Source of the DNA: JAFLBI01 sp964616465
Lineage (GTDB): Bacteria > Bacteroidota > Bacteroidia > Chitinophagales > Chitinophagaceae
DNA length: 64,000 nucleotides
Reading direction: 5' to 3'
Assembly: GCA_964616465.1 (NCBI GenBank)
Contig: CAZTTO010000001.1
Coordinates: forward strand, 248,001-312,000
A model generated the notes under the pieces. The model did not search any database. It saw only the letters and a program-made list of their open reading frames with translations, and had not been told where the DNA came from. Made by a program: the position numbers and the translations under genes. Of the stretch, positions 44,886 through 54,190 are shown piece after piece (the stretch's first letter is position 1; each line of letters opens with the position of its first letter).

Positions 44886-46706
44886 ATGCGCCATCTACTC
44901 ATTCTGTTATTCACACTTACTGTTGGAACCAGCATTGCACAAAAGAAAAAAACAGTAACTCATAATGAGCCTTTACAGGGAATTGATACAGCACTGGAAC
45001 GTGTACTAAGAGAATTGAAAGCACCAGGAATGGCTGTTGCAGTTGTACACAAGAACCAAATTGTATTATCGAAAGGTTATGGTTTCAGCGATTGGGAAAA
45101 TAAAATACCTGTAACTAATGAAACACCCTTTGCTATTGGCTCTTGTACAAAAGCATTTACTGCTGCACTCATGGGTGTGTTAGATAAAGAAGGAAAATTA
45201 AAGCTAGATGAAAAAGTACGCAAGTATCTTCCAGAGTTAACTTTCTTCAACGATGAAATGAATCAATACACCACTGTACGTGATGTAATTACCCACAGAA
45301 CTGGATTACCTCGCCACGATTATTCATGGTATGGTTTTCCCAGCAAATCACGCGATAGTTTATTAAAGAGAATACAATACCAAGAACCTACTTTTGGTTT
45401 AAGACAAAGATGGCAGTACAATAATTTCATGTATCTGGTACAGGGAATGATTAGTGAAAAGCTGATGGGAAAAACATGGGAAGAAAATGTAAAAAATCAC
45501 TTATTTGACCCATTACAAATGAAACAAACATATTTCTCTGTCAACCAACTTAGTAAGGATCCAAAAGGTGCAAGAGGCTATCAAGTTTGGAAAGATAGCC
45601 TTATTGAAAGAATGCCTTACTACGACATTGATGCTATGGGACCCGCAGGAAGTATTATTAGCAATGTAAAAGATTTATCCAATTGGCTCCAATTATGGAT
45701 CTATGGCGGTAAGTGGAATGATAAAGAAGTACTTCCAACAACTTATGTACAGGAAGCAATGAGTGCTCAAAGTATCATCAGTGCAGGACTACCTGGAAAA
45801 GAAAAACCTGAATTGCATTTTTCAACCTATGGCTTCGGATGGTTCATGAGTTCTTATAAAGGCCATTACAGAGTGGAACATGGTGGTAATATTGACGGAT
45901 TTAGTGCCAATATCGCTTTCTTCCCATCAGATAGTCTTGGCATCATTGTGCTAACCAATCAAAATGGTTCATCTGTAAACAGTATTGTTAGAAATATGTT
46001 GGCAGATAGAATGCTAGGACTGAAACAACACGATTGGCTTGGTGAAAAATTAGATGCCGATAAAAAAGCTAAAGAGTCTGCAAAAGCAGTTCAATCAACG
46101 GTTTCCTCCAACAAAAAGGAAGGAACTAAAACATCTCATCCCTTATCTGCATTCGATGGTCTTTATAGTCATCCAGGTTATGGAACAATAGACGTGGCTT
46201 ATAAAAATGATTCTCTAAATATCAGTTTTGGTAAACACAACGATTGGCTAAAACATGTGCACTACAACATATTTCAGCCTTTCACTAAACATCCAATTCG
46301 CGGAATAGATACATCAGAAAACAGTCCAGCCAGAATTCATTTTACTATGAATGATGCAGGCGATATAGACGGATTATTGCTTCAGCTTGAACCAACCTTA
46401 GAAGCCTTAAAATGGAAACGCCAAGTGAGAGAAGTTGCAGTATCTGCTGATAATTTAAAAAAGTTTGAAGGCACTTTTGAATTTGCTCCTGGAGCCGAGG
46501 CAAAATTTTACTTAAAGAACAACGTACTATTTGCCTTCATTGCTGGGCAACCTGAATATGAATTGGTACCCGCTGGTAATAATAAGTTTGCACTGAAAGT
46601 GCTGAATGGCTTCTATACGGAATTTGAAATGGATAAAGATGGAAATGCTATTGCAGTTTCCTTCATCCAGCCAAATGGAACTTTTAAAGCCAAGAAGAAA
46701 AAGTAA
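44886..46706 (+). CDS. Secreted serine hydrolase (class C beta-lactamase/DD-peptidase fold)
   Basis: The 606-residue protein has a signal peptide ending in TSIAQ. The penicillin-binding fold domain has nucleophile Ser86 and Lys89 in IGSCTKAF, the YxN motif as QYNNF and the third motif as VEHGGN. A C-terminal extension after about residue 410, with a basic linker, looks like DUF3471 beta-sandwich repeats. Such proteins are D-aminopeptidases, esterases or peptidases in the periplasm; true beta-lactamase activity is unlikely. It follows the PLP enzyme gene closely, and the GNAT gene starts four bases after it. Confidence 0.88.
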   Translation: MRHLLILLFTLTVGTSIAQKKKTVTHNEPLQGIDTALERVLRELKAPGMAVAVVHKNQIVLSKGYGFSDWENKIPVTNETPFAIGSCTKAFTAALMGVLDKEGKLKLDEKVRKYLPELTFFNDEMNQYTTVRDVITHRTGLPRHDYSWYGFPSKSRDSLLKRIQYQEPTFGLRQRWQYNNFMYLVQGMISEKLMGKTWEENVKNHLFDPLQMKQTYFSVNQLSKDPKGARGYQVWKDSLIERMPYYDIDAMGPAGSIISNVKDLSNWLQLWIYGGKWNDKEVLPTTYVQEAMSAQSIISAGLPGKEKPELHFSTYGFGWFMSSYKGHYRVEHGGNIDGFSANIAFFPSDSLGIIVLTNQNGSSVNSIVRNMLADRMLGLKQHDWLGEKLDADKKAKESAKAVQSTVSSNKKEGTKTSHPLSAFDGLYSHPGYGTIDVAYKNDSLNISFGKHNDWLKHVHYNIFQPFTKHPIRGIDTSENSPARIHFTMNDAGDIDGLLLQLEPTLEALKWKRQVREVAVSADNLKKFEGTFEFAPGAEAKFYLKNNVLFAFIAGQPEYELVPAGNNKFALKVLNGFYTEFEMDKDGNAIAVSFIQPNGTFKAKKKK

Positions 46707-46710
46707 GCAA

Positions 46711-47178
46711 ATGGAAATAATCATTAGAAGAGCAGTAAAAGAAGATTGTGCAAGGCTATTAGAGCTCATTCAGGAGCTAGCTGTATATGAAAAGGCACCC
46801 AATGAAGTAACAGTGACTTTATCGCATTTTGAAGAAAGTGGTTTTGGGATAAACCCAGTTTGGTGGGCATTTGTAGCAGAGACCGAAGAATCTGGAAATA
46901 AAACAGTTGTTGGATTTGCACTTTATTATATCCGCTATAGCACCTGGAAAGGTCAATGCTTATATTTAGAAGACTTACTTGTAACAGAATCAATGCGCGG
47001 AAAAGGTGTTGGAAAACTACTATTCGACGAATTGCTTGAAGAAGTAAAACGAAAAGGACTAAAAAGGATGGTATGGCAGGTTTTAGAATGGAATGAACCA
47101 GCTATCAATTTTTATAAAAAGTACAATGCCAATTTAGATCCTGAATGGATCAATGGAATACTTGATATTTCAGCTTAG
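46711..47178 (+). CDS. GNAT-family N-acetyltransferase
   Basis: The protein has 155 residues from the ATG at 46711; a longer frame begins inside the previous gene and is rejected. It shows VVGFALYYIRYSTWKGQCLYLEDLLV and the acetyl-CoA loop RGKGVGKLLFDELL, with EWNEPAINFYKKY near the end. This is the diamine (spermidine/spermine) acetyltransferase-like subgroup. The substrate is unproven. Confidence 0.9.
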   Translation: MEIIIRRAVKEDCARLLELIQELAVYEKAPNEVTVTLSHFEESGFGINPVWWAFVAETEESGNKTVVGFALYYIRYSTWKGQCLYLEDLLVTESMRGKGVGKLLFDELLEEVKRKGLKRMVWQVLEWNEPAINFYKKYNANLDPEWINGILDISA

Positions 47179-47232
47179 AATCAAAACTTCAACTATCATT
47201 GCATATCCGTTAAAAACATAAAAATTTGTGGC

Positions 47233-48888
47233 ATGTTGCACTCACTCCACGTTCAGAATTACGCTATTATTGACGAATTGGATATCCAGTTTCATCCAGG
47301 ATTAAACATCATGACCGGAGAAACCGGTGCTGGTAAAAGTATTTTGTTAGGAGCACTTTCATTGATTCTTGGTGAACGTGCAGATAGTTCTGTTTTGAAG
47401 CAAACAAATGCAAAATGTATTGTTGAAGGTATTTTTCATATTAAAGACCAGGCAGAGCAAGTATCTCATCTTCTAGAAAAATGGGAAATAGAAGATGCAG
47501 AGGAGCTTATTGTAAGACGCGAGCTAAGCGCTCAAGGCAAATCAAGGGCTTTTATCAATGATACACCTGTGAATTTGCAGCAACTAAAAGAACTGAGTGC
47601 TTCATTGGTAGATTTGCACCAGCAATTCGATACATTAGAAATTGCCTCTACTGCTTTTCAATTGAAAGTACTAGATGCAATGGCGGGTAACCAACCACGG
47701 CTAAATAATTATCAGCAAACATTTAAAAAATGGCAATTGTATCGAGATGAATGGAAGCGATTAGAGTCTATGCAAATGCAACAATCAAAAGAAATTGACT
47801 ATAACCAATTTCTTTTAGATGAGTTAACTGAAATCAACCTCCAACCCAACGAGCTGGAAAAAACAGACCAAGAACTACAATGGCTTTCACAAACCGAATC
47901 TGTAAAAGCAGTTCTCGCATCTTTACAAGATGCTTGGCTTGATTCTGATAATGCACTGCTTCCAAAACTAAAGCAGCAAATCCAACAATTACAACCCTTT
48001 GCCGTAAATCAGCCAAACTTGCAACAAGCTTACGAAAGATTACAATCGTTATATACAGAGTGGACTGATATTGCATCTGATATTCAAACTGTCAATGATG
48101 ACATAAATTATGACGCCGAAAAAATTAATCAGATGCAAGAGCGTCTCAATGCTGGTTATAAATTATTGAAGAAACACGGCGTTCAAACAACCGATGATTT
48201 GTTGGCTATACAATCAAAACTTGATGCTTCTTTACAAGCGCACGCCAGTTTAGATGAGGACTTAGAGAGAGCAAAAAAACAAACTGAAGTAACGCATCAG
48301 CAATTGCTGCAAGAAGGAAAACTATTATCTGATGCTAGAAAGGAACAAATACCTATACTCACAAAATCCTTAGATCAACTATTAAAAAAAGTGGGTATGC
48401 CAAACGCCTCTATTCAAGTAGCATTAGAAAGAGGTACTGAACAATTAGACGGCCTAGATCAAATTGATTTTTTATTTGATGCCAATAAGAGTGGCAAATT
48501 TGAGAAGATCCAAAAAGTTGCTAGCGGAGGCGAATTAAGTCGACTTATGCTCTGCATTAAATCGCTTGTAGCTGAAAAAGTAGCTTGGTCAACCATGATT
48601 TTTGATGAGATTGATACTGGTATCAGCGGAGAAGCTGCCAAACAAGTAGCCGACATTATGAAAAGCATGGGTAAAAACCGACAAATCATTTGTATAACCC
48701 ACCAGCCACAGATAGCGGGAAAAGCTGATGCGCATTTTTATTTGTATAAAGAGGAACAAAACAAGGTCATTAATACGCGCATTCGCACATTAGATGAGGC
48801 AGGACGAACCATGGCTATTGCAAAAATGCTTAGCGGAGAAAATCCAAGTGAAGCAGCCTTAAATAATGCCCGGGAAATGATGCGATAA
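47233..48888 (+). CDS. recN: DNA repair protein RecN
   Basis: The 551-residue SMC-like ATPase has Walker A in MTGETGAGKSILLGAL at the start, a long central coiled coil (residues about 150-370), the ABC signature VASGGELSRLMLCIK and Walker B in TMIFDEIDTGISGEAA, ending with ICITHQPQIAGKADAHF. RecN helps hold broken DNA ends in recombinational repair. The length is normal. It is alone in its unit; fabI follows after 64 bp. Confidence 0.97.
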   Translation: MLHSLHVQNYAIIDELDIQFHPGLNIMTGETGAGKSILLGALSLILGERADSSVLKQTNAKCIVEGIFHIKDQAEQVSHLLEKWEIEDAEELIVRRELSAQGKSRAFINDTPVNLQQLKELSASLVDLHQQFDTLEIASTAFQLKVLDAMAGNQPRLNNYQQTFKKWQLYRDEWKRLESMQMQQSKEIDYNQFLLDELTEINLQPNELEKTDQELQWLSQTESVKAVLASLQDAWLDSDNALLPKLKQQIQQLQPFAVNQPNLQQAYERLQSLYTEWTDIASDIQTVNDDINYDAEKINQMQERLNAGYKLLKKHGVQTTDDLLAIQSKLDASLQAHASLDEDLERAKKQTEVTHQQLLQEGKLLSDARKEQIPILTKSLDQLLKKVGMPNASIQVALERGTEQLDGLDQIDFLFDANKSGKFEKIQKVASGGELSRLMLCIKSLVAEKVAWSTMIFDEIDTGISGEAAKQVADIMKSMGKNRQIICITHQPQIAGKADAHFYLYKEEQNKVINTRIRTLDEAGRTMAIAKMLSGENPSEAALNNAREMMR

Positions 48889-48952
48889 TGGCTTAAAAGC
48901 TGGTGCTGTTCGTTCAAATGAGATATTTGTAGCATATTTGCTGAACAAATCA

Positions 48953-49777
48953 ATGAATACTATGGCACACAAAATACTTGAAGGTAAGAGAGGAATCATC
49001 TTTGGAGCATTGAATGACCAATCTATTGCATGGAAAGCAGCCGAGCTTTGTCACCAAGCTGGTGCTTCAATTGTGTTAAGTAATGCCCCAATAGCTTTAA
49101 GAATGGGCGAAATCAACAAGCTTGCAGAAGCTTGTAATAATGCACCCGTTATTGGAGCAGATGTTACCAACATGGATGATCTCAAAAACCTTTTTGAGAA
49201 ATCTATGGAGCACTTTGGCGGCAAAATTGATTTTATCCTTCATAGCGTTGGCATGAGTATGAATATTAGAAAAGGGAATACCTATACTGGACTTAATCAC
49301 GAGTTTCAGCATAAGACCTTAGATATATCTGCAATGAGTTTACACCGGGTTTGCCAAACCGCTTATGAACTTGATGCTATGAACGATTGGGGAAGTATTG
49401 TTGCCCTTACTTATATTGCTGCACAAAGAGTTTTCCCAGACTACAACGAAATGGCTGATGCAAAAGCTTTACTCGAAAGTATTGCTCGCAGTTTTGGCTA
49501 CCATTTTGGTGTTAGAAACAAAGTTCGTATTAATACGGTCTCTCAATCGCCTACAAGAACAACTGCAGGAAGTGGCGTGAAAGGTTTTGATGGATTTATC
49601 AACTATGCTGAAAAAATGAGTCCATTGGGCAACGCTTCTGCTGAAGATTGCGCAGCTTATTGTGTAAGTCTCTTCAGCGATTATACGAGAATGGTAACTA
49701 TGCAAAATTTATTCCATGATGGCGGCTTCAGCTTTACTGGAGTAACACCCGCTGTAATTGAGCGCATGGAAGACTAA
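48953..49777 (+). CDS. fabI: Enoyl-[acyl-carrier-protein] reductase (NADH)
   Basis: The protein has 274 residues from the ATG at 48953 (a second ATG at 48962 is equally plausible; a TTG at 48938 is rejected). It is an SDR enzyme of the FabI type: KRGIIFGALNDQSIAWKAA as the cofactor loop, GADVTNMDDL, SVGMSMN, and the active Tyr-x6-Lys in DYNEMADAKALLE. It reduces the enoyl-ACP double bond in the last step of each fatty-acid elongation round and is the family inhibited by triclosan. Confidence 0.95.
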   Translation: MNTMAHKILEGKRGIIFGALNDQSIAWKAAELCHQAGASIVLSNAPIALRMGEINKLAEACNNAPVIGADVTNMDDLKNLFEKSMEHFGGKIDFILHSVGMSMNIRKGNTYTGLNHEFQHKTLDISAMSLHRVCQTAYELDAMNDWGSIVALTYIAAQRVFPDYNEMADAKALLESIARSFGYHFGVRNKVRINTVSQSPTRTTAGSGVKGFDGFINYAEKMSPLGNASAEDCAAYCVSLFSDYTRMVTMQNLFHDGGFSFTGVTPAVIERMED

Positions 49778-49792
49778 TTTAAATTCTTTTCA

Positions 49793-50077
49793 ATGGATAC
49801 AATGGAATGGGTGGGACATGCAGGAGCTTTTTTAAGTAGCATAACTTTCCTACCTCAGGTTTACAAAACCTGGAAAAGCCGAAGAGTTGCTGATCTCAGC
49901 ATGTCGATGATGCTGATCGTTTTTACAAGCACTATTATTTGGCTTGCCTACGGTCTATTTAATGAGAAAGGCATTTTACTTCCAGTTGTTATTTGCAACA
50001 GTATCATAATGGTATTAAGTGCATTACTCATTTATTTTAAAATAAGCTTTAGCAAAGATTCGTCTAACCAAGCATGA
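49793..50077 (+). CDS. SemiSWEET-family sugar transporter
   Basis: The 94-residue protein has three hydrophobic helices and the PQ-loop motif SITFLPQVYKTWKSR in the first. It forms half of a SWEET fold and would act as a homodimer, as shown for other bacterial SemiSWEETs, passing small sugars across the inner membrane. Its last four bases overlap the start of the next gene (ATGA), a glycosyltransferase. Confidence 0.9.
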   Translation: MDTMEWVGHAGAFLSSITFLPQVYKTWKSRRVADLSMSMMLIVFTSTIIWLAYGLFNEKGILLPVVICNSIIMVLSALLIYFKISFSKDSSNQA

Positions 50078-50835
50078 TACTAGGAAAGAAACTTGTAATT
50101 GTATTACCTGCTTATAATGCAGCTCAGACCATCGAAAGGACATATAAAGAAATTCCATTCGATATTGTGGATGAAGTAGTTATGGTTGATGACTTTAGTA
50201 AAGACAATACTGTAACTGTTGCTAAAAATTTAGGGATCCAACATATTGTACAGCATGAGCAGAACAAAGGCTATGGTGGAAATCAAAAAAGCTGTTACAA
50301 CAAAGCAAGAGAATTAGGAGCTGATATAGTTATCATGCTTCACCCCGATTATCAATACACCCCTAAGTTAATACATAGTATGGCTTATGTAATAGCGCAG
50401 GGATTGTATCCGGTTGTATTTGCCAGTCGTATTTTAGGAAAAGGTGCATTAAAAGGCGGAATGCCTTGGTACAAATATGTAGCCAATCGTTTATTAACCT
50501 TATTTCAAAATATTTTGATGTCGCAAAAGCTGAGTGAATACCACACTGGCTATCGTGCATTTTCAAAAGAAGTGTTGGAAAAAGTAAACTACAACTGCTT
50601 ATCAGATGATTTTGTATTCGATAATCAAATGGTTGCACAAGTATTTTATGAAGGATTTGAAATTGGAGAAATTACTTGTCCAACAAAATATTTTGAGGAA
50701 GCCTCATCTATCAACCTAAAGCGCAGTGCTATTTATGGCCTTGGTGTTATTTGGGTAAGTATTCAATATAGACTTAACAAGTGGGGCATCATTCAATCAC
50801 ACTACTTGGCAGGCAGTACAGGTCGACGTTCATAA
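50074..50835 (+). CDS. Polyprenyl-phosphate-type family 2 glycosyltransferase
   Basis: The 253-residue soluble or membrane-associated enzyme has a GT-A fold: LVIVLPAYNAAQTIE, VVMVDDFSKDNTV, NKGYGGNQKSCYNKA and IVIMLHPDYQY (in place of DADLQH). It resembles dolichol-phosphate mannose synthase-like enzymes that charge polyprenyl phosphate with a hexose. No C-terminal membrane domain is present. It is coupled to the SemiSWEET gene and converges on the GT39-type gene with a 34-bp overlap of the coding 3' ends. A polyprenyl-phosphate sugar would be the donor for such a GT39 enzyme, so the two may act in one pathway. Confidence 0.85.
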   Translation: MILGKKLVIVLPAYNAAQTIERTYKEIPFDIVDEVVMVDDFSKDNTVTVAKNLGIQHIVQHEQNKGYGGNQKSCYNKARELGADIVIMLHPDYQYTPKLIHSMAYVIAQGLYPVVFASRILGKGALKGGMPWYKYVANRLLTLFQNILMSQKLSEYHTGYRAFSKEVLEKVNYNCLSDDFVFDNQMVAQVFYEGFEIGEITCPTKYFEEASSINLKRSAIYGLGVIWVSIQYRLNKWGIIQSHYLAGSTGRRS

Positions 50836-52460
50836 AAGGAAAAGCCGTTCTTACTGTATAATAATTTTGCATCAGGCAAAGTTTGCTTAAGTTCCTCTTC
50901 TTGGGTAATCTTCACACTAATATAAACCGGCTTATCTACTGCACCTTTTAATAGCCACTCGGATTCATGATACTTAGGATTCTTAGGTGGCTGAATTTTC
51001 CCATAGAAATAATGTGTGTAGGTTTTATAGCCAAAGGATGTTAAATACACATCTTGTCCTTGCTTGCTTTCCCAAAATTCAATGTTTGCACGCTGGCTGT
51101 AGCCTTCTACACGTTTAATATAGAAAAACAATCCCGCTTGCACCCAAATTGCAGCTCCCCAGAAAAGAACCTGTATAGCTCGCATCCACTTATTTTGTTG
51201 TTGCAACCAGGTAAACAACATCAATACAACCAACATCCAGAGTGCAGGCAGCCATTCCCAGCCTGACCATGTAACATCAGCCGCAAGATTGGCCTGTGCA
51301 AAAGGATCTGCTTCTAACAAGGGCTTGAGTTCATCAATGTTCTGTCCCAAATAAGCAAACGCTATTGGAACCAGCAGATATGGTAATGCTGTTAACCATA
51401 GTATATATTTAACCCATGCAGCATAGCGCCATTTATTTGCAATAATTCTATCAATACTCAAAGCAGCTAAAAAGCTCATTGGGAAATAACAGAGCGATGA
51501 ATAATGAACAATTTTTGTATTCACCAAAGTGAAAAGGATTAGTACCACCCAAAACAAAACCTGCATCCATTGCTTCATTGTTGCTAACAATTCACTTTTC
51601 GTTTCTCTTTGAAAGAAACCAAAAATCATAAATGCAGCCATTGGAAAACAACCCCACAAAAGCACCACAAAATGATACATTAAAAATCCACCATGACCTG
51701 CATCTGGAGTAGTTAACAATGCCCATTGACGAATGGTAAATTCAACAATAAACTTTTCTCCATTCACCATAAAATTATATCCCATCCACAGCGCTGTTGT
51801 TAGGATAACCGAGCAACCATAATGAAAAAGTTGAGCAAAACTAAATGGCCCTCTAAATAATTTCATAGCCAAGAGCACAAACACCATAAGTCCAGTAATT
51901 AACAGAGCTACAGGACCTTTTGTAAGGATGCCTAGTCCCGTTGCTACTCCAGCCAACCACATCCATTTGAGATGTCTATTGCCTTTCTTTTTTTCTTGTA
52001 CACCTCTAAACAGTCCTAATATTCCTAAGAAAATAAAAAAGTTGAACCAAGGATCTATAATACCGCTCTTGAAATAAAGATGGGGTAATACAGAGCCAGT
52101 GTATACCAGCGCCCACAAATAACCTAATCTTGCGCCTCCCATTCCACTCCCCCATCTAAACAAACAAGCTAGTGTTATTGCTCCTAAAATTGCATTAGGA
52201 AAACGTGCAGCAAATTCATTTACGCCCCAAATCATCATACTGCCCGCTTGAAGCCAAAAAAACAGCGGAGGCTTTTCAGTAAAAGAAACAAAGTTGATAA
52301 AGGGCTCTTGGAAATTGTTGAGCAAAACCATCTCACGAGCAATCTCAGCGAAATTAATTTCATCCCAATCGAACAGATGCACATTTCCATTGAAAGGAAT
52401 AAACAGCAGAGCACCTATTAGTGCCCAAAATAAGGTTCCACCTGCTTTGCTTAATTGCAT
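50802..52460 (-). CDS. GT39/ArnT-like polyprenyl-phosphate sugar transferase
   Basis: The protein has 552 residues from the ATG at 52460; the open frame upstream passes through the terminator and is rejected. About 11-12 hydrophobic helices follow an N-terminal loop with the GT-C catalytic motif in HLFDWDEINFAEIAREM (Asp-Glu). TEKPPLFFWLQAG follows and is typical of ArnT/PMT-like enzymes. These move a sugar from a polyprenyl phosphate to lipid A, a protein or a glycan at the periplasmic face. The acceptor is unknown. Confidence 0.87.
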   Translation of the reverse strand: MQLSKAGGTLFWALIGALLFIPFNGNVHLFDWDEINFAEIAREMVLLNNFQEPFINFVSFTEKPPLFFWLQAGSMMIWGVNEFAARFPNAILGAITLACLFRWGSGMGGARLGYLWALVYTGSVLPHLYFKSGIIDPWFNFFIFLGILGLFRGVQEKKKGNRHLKWMWLAGVATGLGILTKGPVALLITGLMVFVLLAMKLFRGPFSFAQLFHYGCSVILTTALWMGYNFMVNGEKFIVEFTIRQWALLTTPDAGHGGFLMYHFVVLLWGCFPMAAFMIFGFFQRETKSELLATMKQWMQVLFWVVLILFTLVNTKIVHYSSLCYFPMSFLAALSIDRIIANKWRYAAWVKYILWLTALPYLLVPIAFAYLGQNIDELKPLLEADPFAQANLAADVTWSGWEWLPALWMLVVLMLFTWLQQQNKWMRAIQVLFWGAAIWVQAGLFFYIKRVEGYSQRANIEFWESKQGQDVYLTSFGYKTYTHYFYGKIQPPKNPKYHESEWLLKGAVDKPVYISVKITQEEELKQTLPDAKLLYSKNGFSFYERRPVLPAK

Positions 52461-52481
52461 GCTGCAAAATAACCTAAAAAA

Positions 52482-52507
52482 AGAGAACCGCCCTAGGGCG
52501 GTTCTCT
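52482..52507 (-). terminator. Terminator after the DUF2795 gene
   Basis: A perfect 26-bp palindrome (arms AGAGAACCGCCC and GGGCGGTTCTCT about TA) is followed on the minus strand by seven T. It begins 18 bp after the DUF2795 stop. Confidence 0.85.
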
Positions 52508-52524
52508 TTATAATTTGGTTGCTT

Positions 52525-52746
52525 TTAGTATTCGTCTTCGTTGAACATGAAGTCCTCTTGGCTTGGGTAATCAGGCCAAATATCTTCAATGCTCTCGTAC
52601 ACTTCTCCTTCATCGTCTAACTCCTGTAAGTTTTCTACCACTTCCAAAGGAGCGCCCGAACGTATAGAATAATCAATTAATTCATCCTTTGTAGCAGGCC
52701 AGGGTGCTTCTTCGAGGTAACTAGCTAATTCGAGTGTCCAAAACAT
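52525..52746 (-). CDS. DUF2795-family acidic protein
   Basis: The protein has 73 residues from the ATG at 52746. It reads MFWTLELASYLEEAPWPATK and goes on with DELIDYSIRSGAPLEVVENL, the DUF2795 pattern, then a very acidic tail (DDEGEVYESIEDIWPDYPSQ). No signal or membrane segment is seen. DUF2795 proteins are small helical proteins of unknown function, common in Bacteroidota. An upstream extension has no start-like support. It is monocistronic with its own strong terminator, and the length of that hairpin suggests high expression. Confidence 0.82.
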   Translation of the reverse strand: MFWTLELASYLEEAPWPATKDELIDYSIRSGAPLEVVENLQELDDEGEVYESIEDIWPDYPSQEDFMFNEDEY

Positions 52747-52885
52747 ACGCCTTGATTTTTGTGCAAATGTAACCGTATAAACGAAATTTCCAAATCTAGG
52801 TTTACACACAGTATGTAAAGATTTTGATAAAATAAAGCTGTGGTGACTTGTATCTTGTAAGTTTACAGCGAAAAGAAATGCAGAA

Positions 52886-53548
52886 ATGATCTTAAAAGCC
52901 ACTAATATTCAAAAAAAATACGGCTCTATACAGGTGCTGAAAGGTGTAGATATTGAAGTTGCGGAAGGAGAAATTGTTTCCATTGTTGGTAGCTCTGGAG
53001 CTGGAAAAAGTACCTTACTCCATATTTTAGGCACCCTTGATAAGCCAGATAGTGGTCAATTAGAAATTTGTGGTACAGCCCTTCATCAATTGAGTCCAAA
53101 AGATTTGGCTCAATTCAGAAATAAACATATTGGTTTTGTCTTTCAATTCCATCACCTATTACCCGAATTTACAGCCTTAGAAAATGTGTCTATTCCTGGT
53201 TGGATTGCTGGTAAAAAGCACAGTGAGGTAGAACAACATGCAAAAACTATTTTAGCTGAACTTGGACTTTCAGAAAGAATGCAGCACAAGCCTGGTGAAT
53301 TAAGTGGAGGTGAACAACAAAGAGTTGCTATAGCTAGAGCCATGCTTAACAAACCCAACATTATTTTTGCAGATGAACCAACAGGTAATCTCGACAGTGG
53401 TACTGCACATGAATTTCATACATTGCTGTTTAAACTCAGAAAACAGTTTGGTCAAACATTCCTGTTAGTAACGCACAACGAGGAACTAGCAGGTATAAGT
53501 GACCGTATTATTCATATGAAAGACGGAAGAATTAGCTCTTTACCCTAG
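52886..53548 (+). CDS. LolD-like ABC transporter ATPase
   Basis: The 220-residue ATPase has Walker A in VGSSGAGKSTLL, the Q-loop FQFHHLLPEFTALEN, signature LSGGEQQRVAIARAM and Walker B in IIFADEPTGNLDS, followed by a His switch VTHNEE. The FHHLLPEF phrase matches LolD, the ATPase of the lipoprotein-releasing LolCDE complex. No permease gene is next to it, so LolC/E must be elsewhere. The 3' end overlaps the adenosyltransferase gene on the other strand by 17 bp. Confidence 0.9.
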   Translation: MILKATNIQKKYGSIQVLKGVDIEVAEGEIVSIVGSSGAGKSTLLHILGTLDKPDSGQLEICGTALHQLSPKDLAQFRNKHIGFVFQFHHLLPEFTALENVSIPGWIAGKKHSEVEQHAKTILAELGLSERMQHKPGELSGGEQQRVAIARAMLNKPNIIFADEPTGNLDSGTAHEFHTLLFKLRKQFGQTFLLVTHNEELAGISDRIIHMKDGRISSLP

Positions 53549-54098
53549 GCTTCCATGGAATTTCAGCAACTTGTAAAAGGTGTCCAATATACCGAGCTAA
53601 TACAAACAAATAATCGCTTAAGCGATTGATATATTGAATTACTAAGGGCTCAATAAACATACCCTCTTCTTTCATTTGCACACAAATTCGTTCTGCCCTT
53701 CTGCACACACAGCGAGCCACATGTGCTGTTGAAATAGCTGGATGCCCCCCAGGCAAAATGAAAAATTTCATCGGTGGAAGAGATTCATTCATACGATCAA
53801 TTTCTTGTTCAAGAAATTGCACATCAGAACCCAGCAAATCTGGAATTTTCATGAGTGGCTCCTTATCTGGATCACAAGCCAAAGATGAACCAATGGTGAA
53901 TAATCTATCTTGAATTTCTTTTAATGTTGCCTTGCTGGGTAAATCTTCTATCTGATCTGCTACCCAGCCTATATATGAGTTAAGCTCATCAATAGTTCCG
54001 TACGATTCTATGCGAACGTGTGACTTAGGGACTTTGGTACCTCCAATTAATGAAGTTTTACCTTGATCGCCAGTTTTGGTATAAATCTTAAAAGCCAT
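53532..54098 (-). CDS. PduO-type cob(I)alamin adenosyltransferase
   Basis: The 188-residue protein starts FKIYTKTGDQGKTSLIGG, the ATP-binding signature of PduO-type ATR, then ESYGTIDELNSYIG and the Arg-rich ARCVCRRAERIC helix. It transfers the adenosyl group of ATP to cobalamin, so the cell can use adenosylcobalamin enzymes. No other cobalamin gene or riboswitch is visible nearby. Confidence 0.95.
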   Translation of the reverse strand: MAFKIYTKTGDQGKTSLIGGTKVPKSHVRIESYGTIDELNSYIGWVADQIEDLPSKATLKEIQDRLFTIGSSLACDPDKEPLMKIPDLLGSDVQFLEQEIDRMNESLPPMKFFILPGGHPAISTAHVARCVCRRAERICVQMKEEGMFIEPLVIQYINRLSDYLFVLARYIGHLLQVAEIPWKPRVKS

Positions 54099-54190
54099 AA
54101 TTGTTTCTCCTAGGGATAAGAGACAAAAGTAATGACCGATTGTTCATGAAAAACAAAAAACAATGAATGTGGAAAGTATGTGTTTGAAGC

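Noticed and set aside
54099..54190. Cobalamin riboswitch before the PduO-type gene
   Set aside because: The gap is too short and has no B12-box-like sequence.
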